Positions 35,448 to 45,308 are shown, counted from the stretch's first letter. The stretch is 64,000 nucleotides of DNA from Oleidesulfovibrio sp047973035 (GCF_047973035.1 NZ_JBKEBF010000020.1:129992-193991), one strand, 5' to 3'. Numbers and translations: made by a program. Notes: generated by a model not told the origin, from the sequence alone.

Positions 35448-36251
35448 CTAGCGGCGCATTGCCTTACCTTTTTCATAGGCTGCAAGCACAGCATCAATAA
35501 TGTGTCCGCGCACGGCAGTACGGTCGAGGTGATTAATTCCGGCAATGGTAGTTCCTGCAGGCGAAGTGACCATTTCACGCAGCAAAGAAGGATGCATGTT
35601 GGTCTGCTCTGCCAGAGCGCACGAGCCGGAGAATAGTTCCTTAACCATGTCGGTTGCGTCCTGTCGCGTAAATCCCACAGTGACGGCTGCTTCTATTACA
35701 GCTTCAATCATGTGGAAAACATACGCGGGGCCGCATCCGGCCACAGCAGTGAATGCCTCGAATTTCTCTTCGGGCAGTACAACAACCTTGCCAATTGAAC
35801 TGAACAGGTCCTGAACGGTCTGCGCGGCTTTGGCGGGCAATGCAGGGTCATCAAGGCATACGCCGTAGATGCCGCGCCCTACCATTGCGGGAGTATTAGG
35901 CATAACGCGCACCACAGGAGCAAGTCCGTCCGCTGCGTTGCGCATTGCTCCCAGAGTCACTCCGGCAGCAATGGAAACCAGCACTTTGTCCGCATTCAAT
36001 GCCGGACGAATAGCCTCTATGACATCACAAATCTGGTCGGGTTTAACACCCAGAATAATGATGTCGGCACGCTCTGCCAGAGACAGTGCGTCAGAAAACA
36101 CCTCAAGGTCGATCTCTTCCCGCAGTGCTTCCACCCGGGCCATACTGCGATTGAATCCTGCCAGTGTCACCCCTTCGGCACCGGCAAGTCCGCGCATGAT
36201 AGCCCCGCCCATATTGCCGCATCCGATGCAGCCCAGAACCGTATTGCTCAT
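35448..36251 (-). CDS. proC: Pyrroline-5-carboxylate reductase
   Basis: Reduces pyrroline-5-carboxylate to proline with NAD(P)H. The 267-residue protein has the nucleotide-binding GCIGCGNMGGAIMRGL, LGVKPDQ, MPNTPAMVGRG and the C-terminal signature SPAGTTIAGINHLD. It overlaps the end of ndk at 36251, so proline synthesis is coupled to nucleotide metabolism only by gene order. Confidence 0.95.
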   Translation of the reverse strand: MSNTVLGCIGCGNMGGAIMRGLAGAEGVTLAGFNRSMARVEALREEIDLEVFSDALSLAERADIIILGVKPDQICDVIEAIRPALNADKVLVSIAAGVTLGAMRNAADGLAPVVRVMPNTPAMVGRGIYGVCLDDPALPAKAAQTVQDLFSSIGKVVVLPEEKFEAFTAVAGCGPAYVFHMIEAVIEAAVTVGFTRQDATDMVKELFSGSCALAEQTNMHPSLLREMVTSPAGTTIAGINHLDRTAVRGHIIDAVLAAYEKGKAMRR

Positions 36252-36670
36252 TAGCCGGTAATCTCCATGGCGTTAAAGAAGTAACCCATCTCAAACGCAG
36301 CGGTTTCGGCAGCATCAGAACCATGAACCGAGTTGGCTTCAAGGCCTTCGGCAAACTGCTTGCGGATGGTGCCTTCTGCAGCGTTTTCCGGGTTGGTAGC
36401 GCCCATCAGTTCGCGCCAGCGTGCAACGGCATTTTCGCCTTCCAGCACCATGGCAACGATGGGACCGGACGTCATGAAATCAGTCAGGCTGCCAAAAAAG
36501 GGACGCTCTTTATGTACGTAATAAAAGCCCTCTGCCTGCTCTTTGGTGAGCTGCATTTTCTTCATGGCAACAACACGCAGGCCTTTATCCTGAATAATTG
36601 ACAGGATAGGGCCTTCGAGATTGCGCTTGGTTGCGTCGGGCTTGATGATGGCGAAAGTTCTTTCTGCCAT
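36251..36670 (-). CDS. ndk: Nucleoside diphosphate kinase
   Basis: Transfers phosphate between nucleoside di- and triphosphates. The 139-residue protein starts ERTFAIIKPDA and has the active-site histidine in NSVHGSDAAE. The start codon is preceded by GGAGGATC. It overlaps proC. Confidence 0.96.
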   Translation of the reverse strand: MAERTFAIIKPDATKRNLEGPILSIIQDKGLRVVAMKKMQLTKEQAEGFYYVHKERPFFGSLTDFMTSGPIVAMVLEGENAVARWRELMGATNPENAAEGTIRKQFAEGLEANSVHGSDAAETAAFEMGYFFNAMEITG

Positions 36671-36757
36671 GATTACGATCCTCCAGATGCAGTGTGTTGT
36701 GTGTGATATGTGTGTGCAAAAACAGCACGCGGCAACTTTCCCGCGCGCCGACAGTGT

Positions 36758-38218
36758 TTATTGCCTGTCCTGCACCACTTTATCAAGTCCCATTACACTG
36801 ACAATCCGAACATTCCGGTTGCGGATGCGCTGCCATTCTTCCAATGCGGCGAGAGTTTCGGCTGTAGGATGTCCGATAGCAATGGCAGAACCTTCGCGCT
36901 GGGCAATACGCGCAGCTTTTTCCAGTTGATGAACAATACTTTTTTTGTCACGCACCACGTCGAGAAATACCGACCTGCGATAGGCAGGCAGACCGCTGGC
37001 TACAGCTTCGTTGTACAGTACAGAACCGCCGTGAGTGACGCTGTCCAGCACAAACATATTACGACCGTAAAGCTCGCTTAATACCGCCTTCACACCGACT
37101 TTATTCTGAGTAAACCGCGAGCCCATGTGGTTATTGATGCCGACAGCATGGGGTACCATCTTCAGATTCTCTGCCAGAACAGTATGAATCTGGTCGGCAT
37201 TCATGGTTACAAACAAAGCCCCGGGGCCCGGATTCACTTTAGGATACCCTAAAGGCTCCATAGGCTGATGCACCATGATCTCACGCCCTTGCTTCCAGCC
37301 GTATTCCGCTGCCCGCCGCGCATGAGAAGACCGCGGCCAGATAGCAAGAGTTACGAGATAGTCGAGTTTTGTCAGCCGTTCCACAGCGCGCATGCTTTCG
37401 CCGATATCATCAATGACAATGGCAAGACGGGGTGCTCCGGCAGGAAGCGGTTGCGGAGCAACACCCACCGGCGGAGGCTGAATTCCTTGTTCTCCGGCTA
37501 TGGGACGCTCTGCTGAATCAGGCATTGCAGGTTTAGTAGTATTCTCAGCCTGCGCAGGGATGCCGTCCTCGCCGTCTGCAATCTGCTCATCACGAAGCGG
37601 CAAAAAAGACAACTCGTGCGTGGGCACACCTTCAATGATTACGCGATAAACATCGTCCTGCCCCTTACGCAAATTTGCAGAGGGAGCCCATGTTGCAAGC
37701 GCAGTCCGCAACCCTGAAATAAATCTTTCACGCAGCCCGTCTACAGCCACGCCAAGCCGCTGAAAATGATATTCTTCGCCCTTCTGGCTGCGGACTTCCA
37801 CACTCTCCAGCAATAACGACCTGCGCGAAAGCTCAAGCCGCTCAAGAGTACGCAGCAAGGCATAGTCCACTTGCTTGACTGCCTGCTCCAACGAACCTCC
37901 GAGAGCCTCTTCGTACGGCAGGCTGGAAGGATCAAGCAAATCGCGTACAGAAGGCAGCGCCTCACCAGTTGCAGTCTTTTCGGCTATACGGGAGTCAGGC
38001 TCTGTTCTTGTCATGCTGAAGTACACCAGCATCATACTGCCGGTAAGCAATACTCCGCAGGCAAAAGCCACCAGGCCTAAAAACAGCCGGCTGGTAAAAA
38101 AGCCTTTCCGGTCGGACTCTTTGCCTGCCTCTGCGCGGCCTGCAACGGCAGAAATCTTGCGCAGAATCCGCTTAAAGGGAGTAGTCCCTTTTCCTGAAGG
38201 TTCTGACGGCATCGTCAT
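36758..38218 (-). CDS. Divergent polysaccharide deacetylase (YibQ family)
   Basis: A 486-residue protein with an N-terminal basic stretch, one membrane span (about residues 40-63), a 170-residue coiled or unknown periplasmic part, a proline-rich linker, and a C-terminal divergent polysaccharide deacetylase domain (residues about 240-480) with AIVIDDIGES, MVHQPMEP, INNHMGS and FVLDSVT. The Asp-Asp and His residues suggest an intact metal site. It follows envC and ctpA, a common order linked with cell wall separation. Start 38218 is one of two nearby ATG codons. Confidence 0.85.
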   Translation of the reverse strand: MTMPSEPSGKGTTPFKRILRKISAVAGRAEAGKESDRKGFFTSRLFLGLVAFACGVLLTGSMMLVYFSMTRTEPDSRIAEKTATGEALPSVRDLLDPSSLPYEEALGGSLEQAVKQVDYALLRTLERLELSRRSLLLESVEVRSQKGEEYHFQRLGVAVDGLRERFISGLRTALATWAPSANLRKGQDDVYRVIIEGVPTHELSFLPLRDEQIADGEDGIPAQAENTTKPAMPDSAERPIAGEQGIQPPPVGVAPQPLPAGAPRLAIVIDDIGESMRAVERLTKLDYLVTLAIWPRSSHARRAAEYGWKQGREIMVHQPMEPLGYPKVNPGPGALFVTMNADQIHTVLAENLKMVPHAVGINNHMGSRFTQNKVGVKAVLSELYGRNMFVLDSVTHGGSVLYNEAVASGLPAYRRSVFLDVVRDKKSIVHQLEKAARIAQREGSAIAIGHPTAETLAALEEWQRIRNRNVRIVSVMGLDKVVQDRQ

Positions 38219-38247
38219 AACGTACTTGTCCCTTTCTCCAACGGTCA

Positions 38248-38271
38248 AAGGGCGCGGTTTCCCGCGCCCTT
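38248..38271 (-). terminator. Hairpin between ctpA and the yibQ-like gene
   Basis: A 10-base-pair GC-rich stem (AAGGGCGCGG with CCGCGCCCTT) with a four-base loop. There is no clear T run, so it may stabilise RNA or attenuate. Confidence 0.45.
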
Positions 38272-38315
38272 ACATATTCAGTTGTCAATCATTGCCATTT
38301 CCGGCTGTTGCCACT

Positions 38316-39605
38316 CTAGTGAATAGCCTGAAGCCGCGGCAGTTGCTTTACCAGTTGCAAGCCCATGCGCAGCTGATTGTCACGGGCAAGGCTCTCAATG
38401 GCGTCCTGATCACGCTTCGACTTATCAGGAGTTTTATCCTTGCCATTCTCAAGGTGTCTTGCCAGATCTTTTTCGCGCATCACACCGAAGGGATGGGAAG
38501 GCTTGCCTTCTTCGTCCTTTGCAGGCTGCACAAAGGGCAGCTGGATGTCAGGTTCCACACCTTCTGCCTGAATGGAGGTACCGTCAGGCGTATGATACAG
38601 CGCGATGGTCAGCTTAACACCGGAACCGTCGGCCAGAGGAATAACGTTCTGAACCGAGCCCTTACCGAAGGTACGCTCGCCCAGCAGCAACCCACGCTTA
38701 TGATCCCGTAGCGCGCCAGCAACAATTTCAGAGGCAGAGGCAGAACCGGCATTCACCAGAACGACCAGCGGAGATTCTACATCGTTAGCCTGTGCGGTGG
38801 CTTTAAAATCTCTGTTGTTGTTCTCTATACGTCCCTTAATGGACACGATAGTTCCCTTGGACAGGAACGTATCCGCCACATGAACAGCCTGATCAAGCAA
38901 GCCACCGGGGTTATTACGCAGGTCAAGAATCAGCCCTTTGATCGGTCCGCGCTTGCGCTCTTCACGGATAGCATCATGAAGTTCGCTGGTAGTCCGCTCG
39001 CTAAAGCGGGACAGGCGAACCCAAAGGTAACCGGGCTCAAGCTCATGCGCTTTTACACTGATGATCGGAATCGCATCACGCTCTATGGTAACAGTTTTAG
39101 GCGTATTCTCGCCCTCGTGCAGAATGGTCAAATCCACAGTGCTGCCTTTGGGACCACGTATGCGGCTGACAGATTCATCCAACCTCATATCCTGAGTAGG
39201 CTTGCCGTCCACGGCAAGAATGAGGTCACCGGCACGCAGACCGGCACGGTCAGCCGGAGTATCAGCAATGGGTGCAACAACCATCAGCCGGTCATTCTGC
39301 TGAGTGATTTCAATGCCGATGCCGTAAAACTCACCGGAAGTACTTTCCTGCATTTCCCGGTATTCACTGGCATCAAGAAAAGCCGAATGGGGATCGAGGT
39401 TTTGCAGCATTCCGCGGATGGCGCCTTCCATAAGCTCATCACGCGAAACATCGCTTACATAGTAACGCTCAACCAGATCAAGCACCTGACTGAAGCGTTT
39501 GAGCGACTCAAAGCGCCCGGACCCGTCCGTAGCATTACCGGGTCCGATAGACACAGTAAGCGTCAGAAAAACAATAAAGGTGGCTGTCCACAAGGACAAA
39601 CGCAT
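38316..39605 (-). CDS. ctpA: Carboxyl-terminal processing protease (S41)
   Basis: A 429-residue periplasmic protease with a signal peptide, a PDZ domain (about residues 85-165, GIGIEITQQNDRLMVVAP) and the S41 catalytic core with Ser in GSASASEIVAGAL and Lys in TFGKGSVQ. Start 39605 has GGAGG seven bases upstream. It lies 30 bases after envC. Related CtpA proteins trim peptidoglycan hydrolases, which fits the EnvC neighbour. Confidence 0.94.
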   Translation of the reverse strand: MRLSLWTATFIVFLTLTVSIGPGNATDGSGRFESLKRFSQVLDLVERYYVSDVSRDELMEGAIRGMLQNLDPHSAFLDASEYREMQESTSGEFYGIGIEITQQNDRLMVVAPIADTPADRAGLRAGDLILAVDGKPTQDMRLDESVSRIRGPKGSTVDLTILHEGENTPKTVTIERDAIPIISVKAHELEPGYLWVRLSRFSERTTSELHDAIREERKRGPIKGLILDLRNNPGGLLDQAVHVADTFLSKGTIVSIKGRIENNNRDFKATAQANDVESPLVVLVNAGSASASEIVAGALRDHKRGLLLGERTFGKGSVQNVIPLADGSGVKLTIALYHTPDGTSIQAEGVEPDIQLPFVQPAKDEEGKPSHPFGVMREKDLARHLENGKDKTPDKSKRDQDAIESLARDNQLRMGLQLVKQLPRLQAIH

Positions 39606-39634
39606 AATAAATCCTCCGATCACCCTGAAAGCAC

Positions 39635-40753
39635 TCACTTTAACGAAGTTAACCACGATTCAGGGTTAATTGCTTTTTGATGAAAACGCAATTCGAAATA
39701 CAAACCATCGCTGTTCACATCCGGATAGAAACCTGCTGTACCGATCAGATCCCCCTGCTTCACGTTCTCCCCCACCTGTGCAGAGCTTTCTGAAAGATAC
39801 GCATACAGGCTGTAATATTCTTCACCATGCATCAGAATCACTACCCTGCCAAAGCCTCGCAGCACGTCATTATGCATAACTTTGCCCCATGCAACAGCCT
39901 GCACGGGTGTGCCCTTTGCTACGCGAAGCCCGATACCGCGCACAGGAGGAGACGCTTTGGGCTTGTATCTTTTTACTACAGAACCCTTTGCAGGCCAGGG
40001 CAGCACTCCTTTAAGCAAGGCAATATCTTTGCCGCCACGCTGCTTTTCCAATTTAAAATTAAGGCCACGGATAACATCCAGCACATTACGCAGCTCTGCT
40101 TCTGCACTGGCTTTGTCCTGCTTAACAGACTTCAGTTTGCGACGGTACTGTAACTTATCCTGCAGCAGGTCTTTTTTGTCGGCATTTACCGCAGCCAGCT
40201 TTTTCCGGGCAGATTCAGCAAGAGCCTGCCTTTCCTCCAGCGTTTTTTCAACCTCTAGCTGCTGTTTCTGCAACTCTTTCTGCCGTGCGTCTACTTTTTC
40301 GTACAGAGTCTTTGTCCAGATATAACGCCTGCTGGCAGCATCCCACCCTTCCGGGTGGATTACTCCGGTGCTGTCGCGCTGCACGCTAAGCGGCCAGAGC
40401 GTTGCAAGCAGCTTTGCCAGATCCTCTTGCGATGCCTGTGTTTTCCTGGTCAAAGCATCCAGTCTGCTGCTGACTTTCTGCAGTTCAGCCTCTACGCCGT
40501 GCAGCTCTTTTTCCTGTTTATCAATGGCAGCTTCCAGCCGCTTAATGCGGTTTTCGGTAGCCTGCACATCTTTACTAAGCCTCGACTCCTGACGAGACAG
40601 TTTTTTCAACCGCTCTTCGCGTTCTCTGGCTCTTTGCTGCTGTTCTTTGATGGACTGCGTTATATCCTGTCCCGACACTGGTGCGGGCACAAAACCCAGC
40701 CCAAGCCCGACAGCAACTAACAAACTACCCATAAAAAATTTGTTACGCGTCAT
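39635..40753 (-). CDS. EnvC-like murein hydrolase activator
   Basis: A 372-residue exported protein with a signal peptide, two long coiled coils (about residues 30-110 and 160-240), and a C-terminal LytM/M23 domain. The domain's zinc residues are missing (VRGIGLRVAKG in place of the His/Asp motif, and LYFELRF in place of HxH), as in E. coli EnvC, which activates amidases instead of cutting itself. Its ATG overlaps the nth-like stop by one base. Confidence 0.88.
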   Translation of the reverse strand: MTRNKFFMGSLLVAVGLGLGFVPAPVSGQDITQSIKEQQQRAREREERLKKLSRQESRLSKDVQATENRIKRLEAAIDKQEKELHGVEAELQKVSSRLDALTRKTQASQEDLAKLLATLWPLSVQRDSTGVIHPEGWDAASRRYIWTKTLYEKVDARQKELQKQQLEVEKTLEERQALAESARKKLAAVNADKKDLLQDKLQYRRKLKSVKQDKASAEAELRNVLDVIRGLNFKLEKQRGGKDIALLKGVLPWPAKGSVVKRYKPKASPPVRGIGLRVAKGTPVQAVAWGKVMHNDVLRGFGRVVILMHGEEYYSLYAYLSESSAQVGENVKQGDLIGTAGFYPDVNSDGLYFELRFHQKAINPESWLTSLK

Positions 40754-41415
40754 CAGGGCACCTCATACTCAAGATAAGGCCCCAGCGGACACTCACTGCA
40801 TTTCGGAGCAGACTTATGGCACCACTCTTTTGCCACCCGTACCAGCAACGCATGGTATTCGTTAAACAGTGATACATCTGCAGGTAACACGTCCATGAAA
40901 AATTCACGCATCTCATCATACAGCACATCTTCAGGCAACAGGCCATGCCTTGTCAGAATTCTTTTTGTATAGGCATCCACCACAAAGCTGGGCTTATCAA
41001 GCGCATACAAAAGGATAGAATCGGCTGTTTCCGGCCCTATGCCTTTTACCTCCAGCAGCCTGCCGCGCAATTCGTCTATAGAAAGCAACGACAGGTTGGC
41101 AAGAACACCATCGGCTTGTGCATTAATAAAATCAACGAGAGCCTGCAGCTTGGCAGTCTTCTGCCGAAAAAAACCTGCCGGTCGTATTAGTTGTTCGAGC
41201 CGTGCAGGTTCAATGGAAGCGAGGCCTTGTTCTGTCAGACCTCCGGCAGCGCGCAAAGCATCAATGGCTTTTTCCACGTTCTGCCAGTTTGTGTTTTGGG
41301 TAAGAATAGCCCCGACTGCAACTTCAAAAGGAGTCTGAGCAGGCCACCACCCGCTCGGCCCGAGACGGCCAAGCATGGCGCCAAAAAGTTCCATTAAATA
41401 CGTTTCCCGGTTCAT
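40753..41415 (-). CDS. Endonuclease III-related DNA glycosylase
   Basis: A 220-residue HhH-GPD protein resembling the MagIII/endonuclease III-related group: AILTQNTNWQNVEKA, the helix-hairpin-helix VKGIGPETADSILL and the catalytic Asp in VVDAYTKR. The lyase Lys of endonuclease III is a Glu here, so a monofunctional glycosylase is likely. The C-terminal Cys motif C-x6-C-x2-C lacks the fourth Cys, so a 4Fe-4S cluster is doubtful. The target base is probably an alkylated purine, by family analogy. Confidence 0.85.
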   Translation of the reverse strand: MNRETYLMELFGAMLGRLGPSGWWPAQTPFEVAVGAILTQNTNWQNVEKAIDALRAAGGLTEQGLASIEPARLEQLIRPAGFFRQKTAKLQALVDFINAQADGVLANLSLLSIDELRGRLLEVKGIGPETADSILLYALDKPSFVVDAYTKRILTRHGLLPEDVLYDEMREFFMDVLPADVSLFNEYHALLVRVAKEWCHKSAPKCSECPLGPYLEYEVP

Positions 41416-41563
41416 GGCATTGTGATTCTATAGAGTTGCACGACGAAGCGCAATGAGCTGCGCTGTACTTTACGCTATCTTCGGGCTACATTCCGCGCCT
41501 TGCGTACATCGCAATAAACAATTCGCCGTGATGAAGTTCCATCAGCGGCAGAGAAACAATTTC

Positions 41564-42664
41564 ATGAATACGCAACAAGCAGACCAGATACCACAAATTC
41601 CTGTAGATGACAGCAAGGTTCATAAAATTATTGTATGCCAGTTACGCCAGATCGGTGATGTGGTGCTTGCCACCCCTGCCATCGAACTGCTCGCACGCCG
41701 CTTCCCCTATGCAGAAATACACATTCTGACTGAAAAGCGCTGTGCTTCCATGCTGGAAAACAACCCGTTCGTCCATAAGGTGTGGAGCATTGATAAAAAA
41801 GAGCTGACCAATCTTGCAAAAGAGGTAGGTTTTTACTGGAAAGTGGCAGCAGAAAAGTTCGACATCGTTGTCGCATTTCAGCAGCTGCCCCGATGCCGCT
41901 GGGTTCTTGCTTTTTCCCGTGCGCCTATCCGGCTCAGTTATCCTCCCGCCTGGCACAGCCGCATGCTCTTCACCCACTGGTATCCGCTGGAGCCCGGATA
42001 CTCTGCCCGCACAAAGGCAAACGTCATGAAGCCGCTGGGCATCAGCTGGAACGGCGAAAAACCACGGGTGTACCTGCTGGACGATGAGATGGAAAAGGCG
42101 GCAAACATCCTGCGTACCTTGGGTCTCACATCGCAACACACGCTTATCACACTGGACCCGACACACCGCAGGGCAACCCGCCGGTATCCGGCCAGACATT
42201 ACGGCAAAATGGTTGCAAACCTGTACAGCCAGAACCCTGACCTCCGCTTTCTGTTGCTCTTCGGTCCCGGCGAAGAGCAGGAAGCGCGGGCAGTAATGGA
42301 CGCAGCCCGATGTAACGAAGCATTCATCGTGCCGGACCGTATTCTGACGCTCCGCGAGATGGCGGCCTGCATAGCTTACGCCAGAATGCACATAGGCAAC
42401 TGTTCCGCCCCCAGACACATTGCAGTAGGCGTGGATACCCCCACCATGACGATTCTTGGCTCAACCACATCATCGTGGACTTTCCCGTCGGCTGAACATG
42501 ACAATATCATTCTGGGACTGGGCTGCCAGCACTGCAACAAGGACACCTGCAAGCGCGGTGACTTTGCCTGCCTTGAACAGCTTTCTCCGGAAACTGTGAC
42601 CGAACGAGTTCTCAAGCATATGGATGTGACCAAAGACACTCCTGCGGCAGGACGCAAAGTGTAG
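41564..42664 (+). CDS. Glycosyltransferase family 9 (heptosyltransferase-like)
   Basis: A 366-residue GT9 protein, typically transferring heptose in lipopolysaccharide core synthesis. It has the N-terminal RQIGDVVLATPAIELLARRFP, TLDPTHRRATRRYPARHY as sugar-phosphate region, and the C-terminal nucleotide-sugar site NCSAPRHIAVGVDTPTMTI. A C-terminal Cys cluster (CQHCNKDTCKRGDFAC) is common in this family. Start 41564 is chosen for the domain start; the ribosome binding site is weak. Confidence 0.88.
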   Translation: MNTQQADQIPQIPVDDSKVHKIIVCQLRQIGDVVLATPAIELLARRFPYAEIHILTEKRCASMLENNPFVHKVWSIDKKELTNLAKEVGFYWKVAAEKFDIVVAFQQLPRCRWVLAFSRAPIRLSYPPAWHSRMLFTHWYPLEPGYSARTKANVMKPLGISWNGEKPRVYLLDDEMEKAANILRTLGLTSQHTLITLDPTHRRATRRYPARHYGKMVANLYSQNPDLRFLLLFGPGEEQEARAVMDAARCNEAFIVPDRILTLREMAACIAYARMHIGNCSAPRHIAVGVDTPTMTILGSTTSSWTFPSAEHDNIILGLGCQHCNKDTCKRGDFACLEQLSPETVTERVLKHMDVTKDTPAAGRKV

Positions 42665-42968
42665 CAAGGCACCTGACAACACTTTGTCTGCATCCTTCAA
42701 TACCAAATGAGTACAGGGTGATAGCTTACACACGGCATCCCCCAGCTTATAATACAAAAAAGCGGAGTAATTACGACTCCGCTTTTTTACATCTCAACTT
42801 GCATCATACCGTAACAGCATGATTTTTACGATTAGCACGTACTTTTTGGGCAGCTATTTCCAAAATGCTCATATAATCCGGCAAGGCGCTTGTCCGTCGG
42901 TACAATTGCTTCTGCCGCCGGATCAGCAGTCAGGACAGGCGTTAGAGCCAAAAAAGAGCACTAACTTG
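42665..42968. other. Gene-free stretch between convergent genes
   Basis: This 304-base interval holds the terminator and nothing else that can be supported. Confidence 0.55.
42756..42788. terminator. Bidirectional terminator between GT9 gene and prmA
   Basis: A stem of AAAAAAGCGGAGT with ACTCCGCTTTTTT has flanking A and T runs, so it can act on both strands between convergent genes. Confidence 0.88.
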
Positions 42969-43820
42969 CTAATCCCAGATAAGTGCGGCCCAATCGCCCT
43001 GAACATGACGACGTGCGGCAGGCAATCCGAGTTCGGTGTATACCGCTTCCACACTGTCTGCCTGCAACTCAAGCAGGCCGGAAAGCACAAGGCAACCACC
43101 CGGCTTCATCATGGACACAATGTCTTCAGCCAGTTCTTTTAACGGCTTTGCCAGAATATTAGCCAGCACCAAATCATACTGTTCGCCTTGCACCACTTCC
43201 ACGCTGCCAAGACGCACCTCAAACGAGTCATCCACATTGTTGATGACTTTGTTTTCGGTGGTGTTCTCCACAGCCAGAATGTCAATATCCGAACCTACAC
43301 CGGTAAGTCCCAGCATGGCACAGCCAATGGCAAGAATGCCGGAGCCGGTACCCAGATCAAGAAAGCGCATGCCTTCTTTGATACGGCCTTTGTCTGCCAG
43401 CTCAGAAATAGTGCCCAGGCAAAGCGCCGTGGTCGGATGATGTCCGGTACCGAAAGCAGTTTTCGGCTCAATGACAATAGGCATACGGCCGTTCAGCTCA
43501 ACCTCGCCCTGCATCCACGGGGCAATAACCATAAACCGGCTACCCGCCTCAACAGGGGTGAAGTAATCACGCCATGCAGCCATCCAGTCCTGCCGGGGCA
43601 CACGTTCACGCTCAATGCGGGCATCGGGCACCATGGACTCAACAGCAGTCACCAGCTCTTCACAAAACTGCGGGTTCTCGCCGTAAACGCGAAAAAGAGC
43701 CTCGCCAGTGGGCAGATAATCTTCTTCCCATCCCTGTGCCACGTGCAGCGTCAGAATACCGGTTGTGATATCCGATGCTTCATCGGGCACTACAATATCA
43801 ATACGAATCAAGTCGGCCAT
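42969..43820 (-). CDS. prmA: Ribosomal protein L11 methyltransferase
   Basis: Methylates ribosomal protein L11 with S-adenosylmethionine. The 283-residue protein has the SAM-binding LDLGTGSGILAIG, GTGHHPTTALCL and the NPPY-like ANILAKPL. It follows the second permease gene of the amino acid transporter by one base, so it is the last gene of that operon. Confidence 0.93.
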   Translation of the reverse strand: MADLIRIDIVVPDEASDITTGILTLHVAQGWEEDYLPTGEALFRVYGENPQFCEELVTAVESMVPDARIERERVPRQDWMAAWRDYFTPVEAGSRFMVIAPWMQGEVELNGRMPIVIEPKTAFGTGHHPTTALCLGTISELADKGRIKEGMRFLDLGTGSGILAIGCAMLGLTGVGSDIDILAVENTTENKVINNVDDSFEVRLGSVEVVQGEQYDLVLANILAKPLKELAEDIVSMMKPGGCLVLSGLLELQADSVEAVYTELGLPAARRHVQGDWAALIWD

Positions 43821-43821
43821 A

Positions 43822-44514
43822 TTATCCCCTTGCCTGATAACGCTTCATCTGCTTCTCCAGCCGGCGGCTGGCAGAGGTGAGCGCGTAACAGATAAGGAAA
43901 TACATGACAAGGATTGTAAAGTATATCTCCATAGGAGCAGAAAGCGTACGGTTGTTGACCTGCACCGCAACACGGGTGAGCTCTGCAACACCTATGACAT
44001 ATGCAAGCGAGGTATCTTTTGTCAGACTTACAAACTGGTTAACAAACGAAGGAATCATATTGCGCAAAGCCTGCGGCAAAATGACATACCGCATCGCCTG
44101 AAACTTGCTGAGTCCGGTACCACGGGCCGCCTCCATCTGTCCTTTAGGCAACGAGATAACGCCCGCCCTGACGATTTCGGCAATATAGGCACTGGTAAAG
44201 ATAATAAAGGTAGCAAGAGCGCATTCTGCCTCCGGCATGGTCTGCCCGAAGACAACAGGTGCCAGAAAATAAAACCAGAACAACAGCAACAAAAGCGGCG
44301 TACCGCGGATTATTTCGATGTAAATGATTGCAGGTAACCGGACGAACCAACTTTTGGAAAGACGCATAAGGCCAAAAACCAGCCCGAGCCAGAAAGCACC
44401 GAAGATACCGCCCAGCGACAGAAGAATACTAAGAGCGATACCTCCCAGCGGCCCCTCAGGGTACGAGCCGATGAGCAGATAATCAAAGTTATTCCATACT
44501 ACATCCCACTGCAT
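43822..44514 (-). CDS. Polar amino acid ABC transporter permease
   Basis: A 230-residue HEAT-type permease (GlnP/HisMQ family) with five membrane helices and the EAA motif EAARGTGLSKFQAMRYVILPQA. The IIRGTPLLL helix and SLTKDTSLAYVIGV end are typical. It is cotranscribed with a second permease, a binding protein and an ATPase. Confidence 0.92.
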   Translation of the reverse strand: MQWDVVWNNFDYLLIGSYPEGPLGGIALSILLSLGGIFGAFWLGLVFGLMRLSKSWFVRLPAIIYIEIIRGTPLLLLLFWFYFLAPVVFGQTMPEAECALATFIIFTSAYIAEIVRAGVISLPKGQMEAARGTGLSKFQAMRYVILPQALRNMIPSFVNQFVSLTKDTSLAYVIGVAELTRVAVQVNNRTLSAPMEIYFTILVMYFLICYALTSASRRLEKQMKRYQARG

Positions 44515-44523
44515 GGCTTCCCC

Positions 44524-45225
44524 CTAATATTTGACCGTACGCAAGAAGTACTTGTTGTACTGGGTCACCGAAAAGGAAACGACCAGCGAGATGCACAGGT
44601 ATACCAGTGTTGCCACGGTGAATGCCTCAAAGCCACGGAAGGTATAAGACTCAACCTGTCTGGTCATGTACGTCAGCTCGGCCACGCCGATAGTCATGCA
44701 TAACGAAGAGTTTTTAATCAGGTTAAGAGCCTGCGAAATAAGGGGCGGCACAATGATACGAAATGCCTGCGGCAAAATAACGTACCGCATGGACTGCAGA
44801 AAACTCAGACCGCATGCGCGCGAAGATTCCAGCTGGGTTTTGGGGATTGCGTTAATCCCCGAGCGGATTTCTTCTGCAATAAAAGCTGCCGTGTACACGG
44901 TAAGCGCGATAACGCCGGCAGCAAATTCAAAATCACGTTCATACAGCCACTCAAGCACAGGGCGCGGCAGCAGACCGTCAGACCCGAAGTACCAGAAAAA
45001 AATCTGCACAAGCAGCGGTGTATTACGGAAAAATTCTGTAAATCCTGCACTGAACCATACCAGCGGGCGAACGCGCGACAGGCGCATAACAGCTATTATC
45101 GTACCCAGCAGCAAGGCCAGCAATAACGATACAACCGAAATTTTGAGCGTGAGTACAAGTCCGTCAATAATCCACTCACGGTACTCGCCCGTTAAAACGA
45201 CTTGCCAATCAAACGTGTAATTCAA
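44524..45225 (-). CDS. Polar amino acid ABC transporter permease
   Basis: A 233-residue permease of the same family as its neighbour, with FFRNTPLLVQIFFWYFG and the EAA-loop ESSRACGLSFLQSMRYVILPQA. The two permeases form a heterodimer. A GC-rich hairpin lies upstream, between it and the binding protein gene. Confidence 0.92.
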   Translation of the reverse strand: MNYTFDWQVVLTGEYREWIIDGLVLTLKISVVSLLLALLLGTIIAVMRLSRVRPLVWFSAGFTEFFRNTPLLVQIFFWYFGSDGLLPRPVLEWLYERDFEFAAGVIALTVYTAAFIAEEIRSGINAIPKTQLESSRACGLSFLQSMRYVILPQAFRIIVPPLISQALNLIKNSSLCMTIGVAELTYMTRQVESYTFRGFEAFTVATLVYLCISLVVSFSVTQYNKYFLRTVKY

Positions 45226-45254
45226 GGTGCTCTTCCAGTGAAAACAGGGAAACA

Positions 45255-45279
45255 GGGGCGCGGCGCAAGGCCACGCCCC
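45255..45279 (-). terminator. Intercistronic hairpin after the binding protein gene
   Basis: A stem of GGGGCG with CGCCCC, with further inner pairing, lies between the binding protein and permease genes. Such hairpins often stabilise binding protein mRNA so that it exceeds permease mRNA. Confidence 0.5.
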
Positions 45280-45308
45280 CGCAAGAAATCAAAACCTGAG
45301 CCGAAGTC

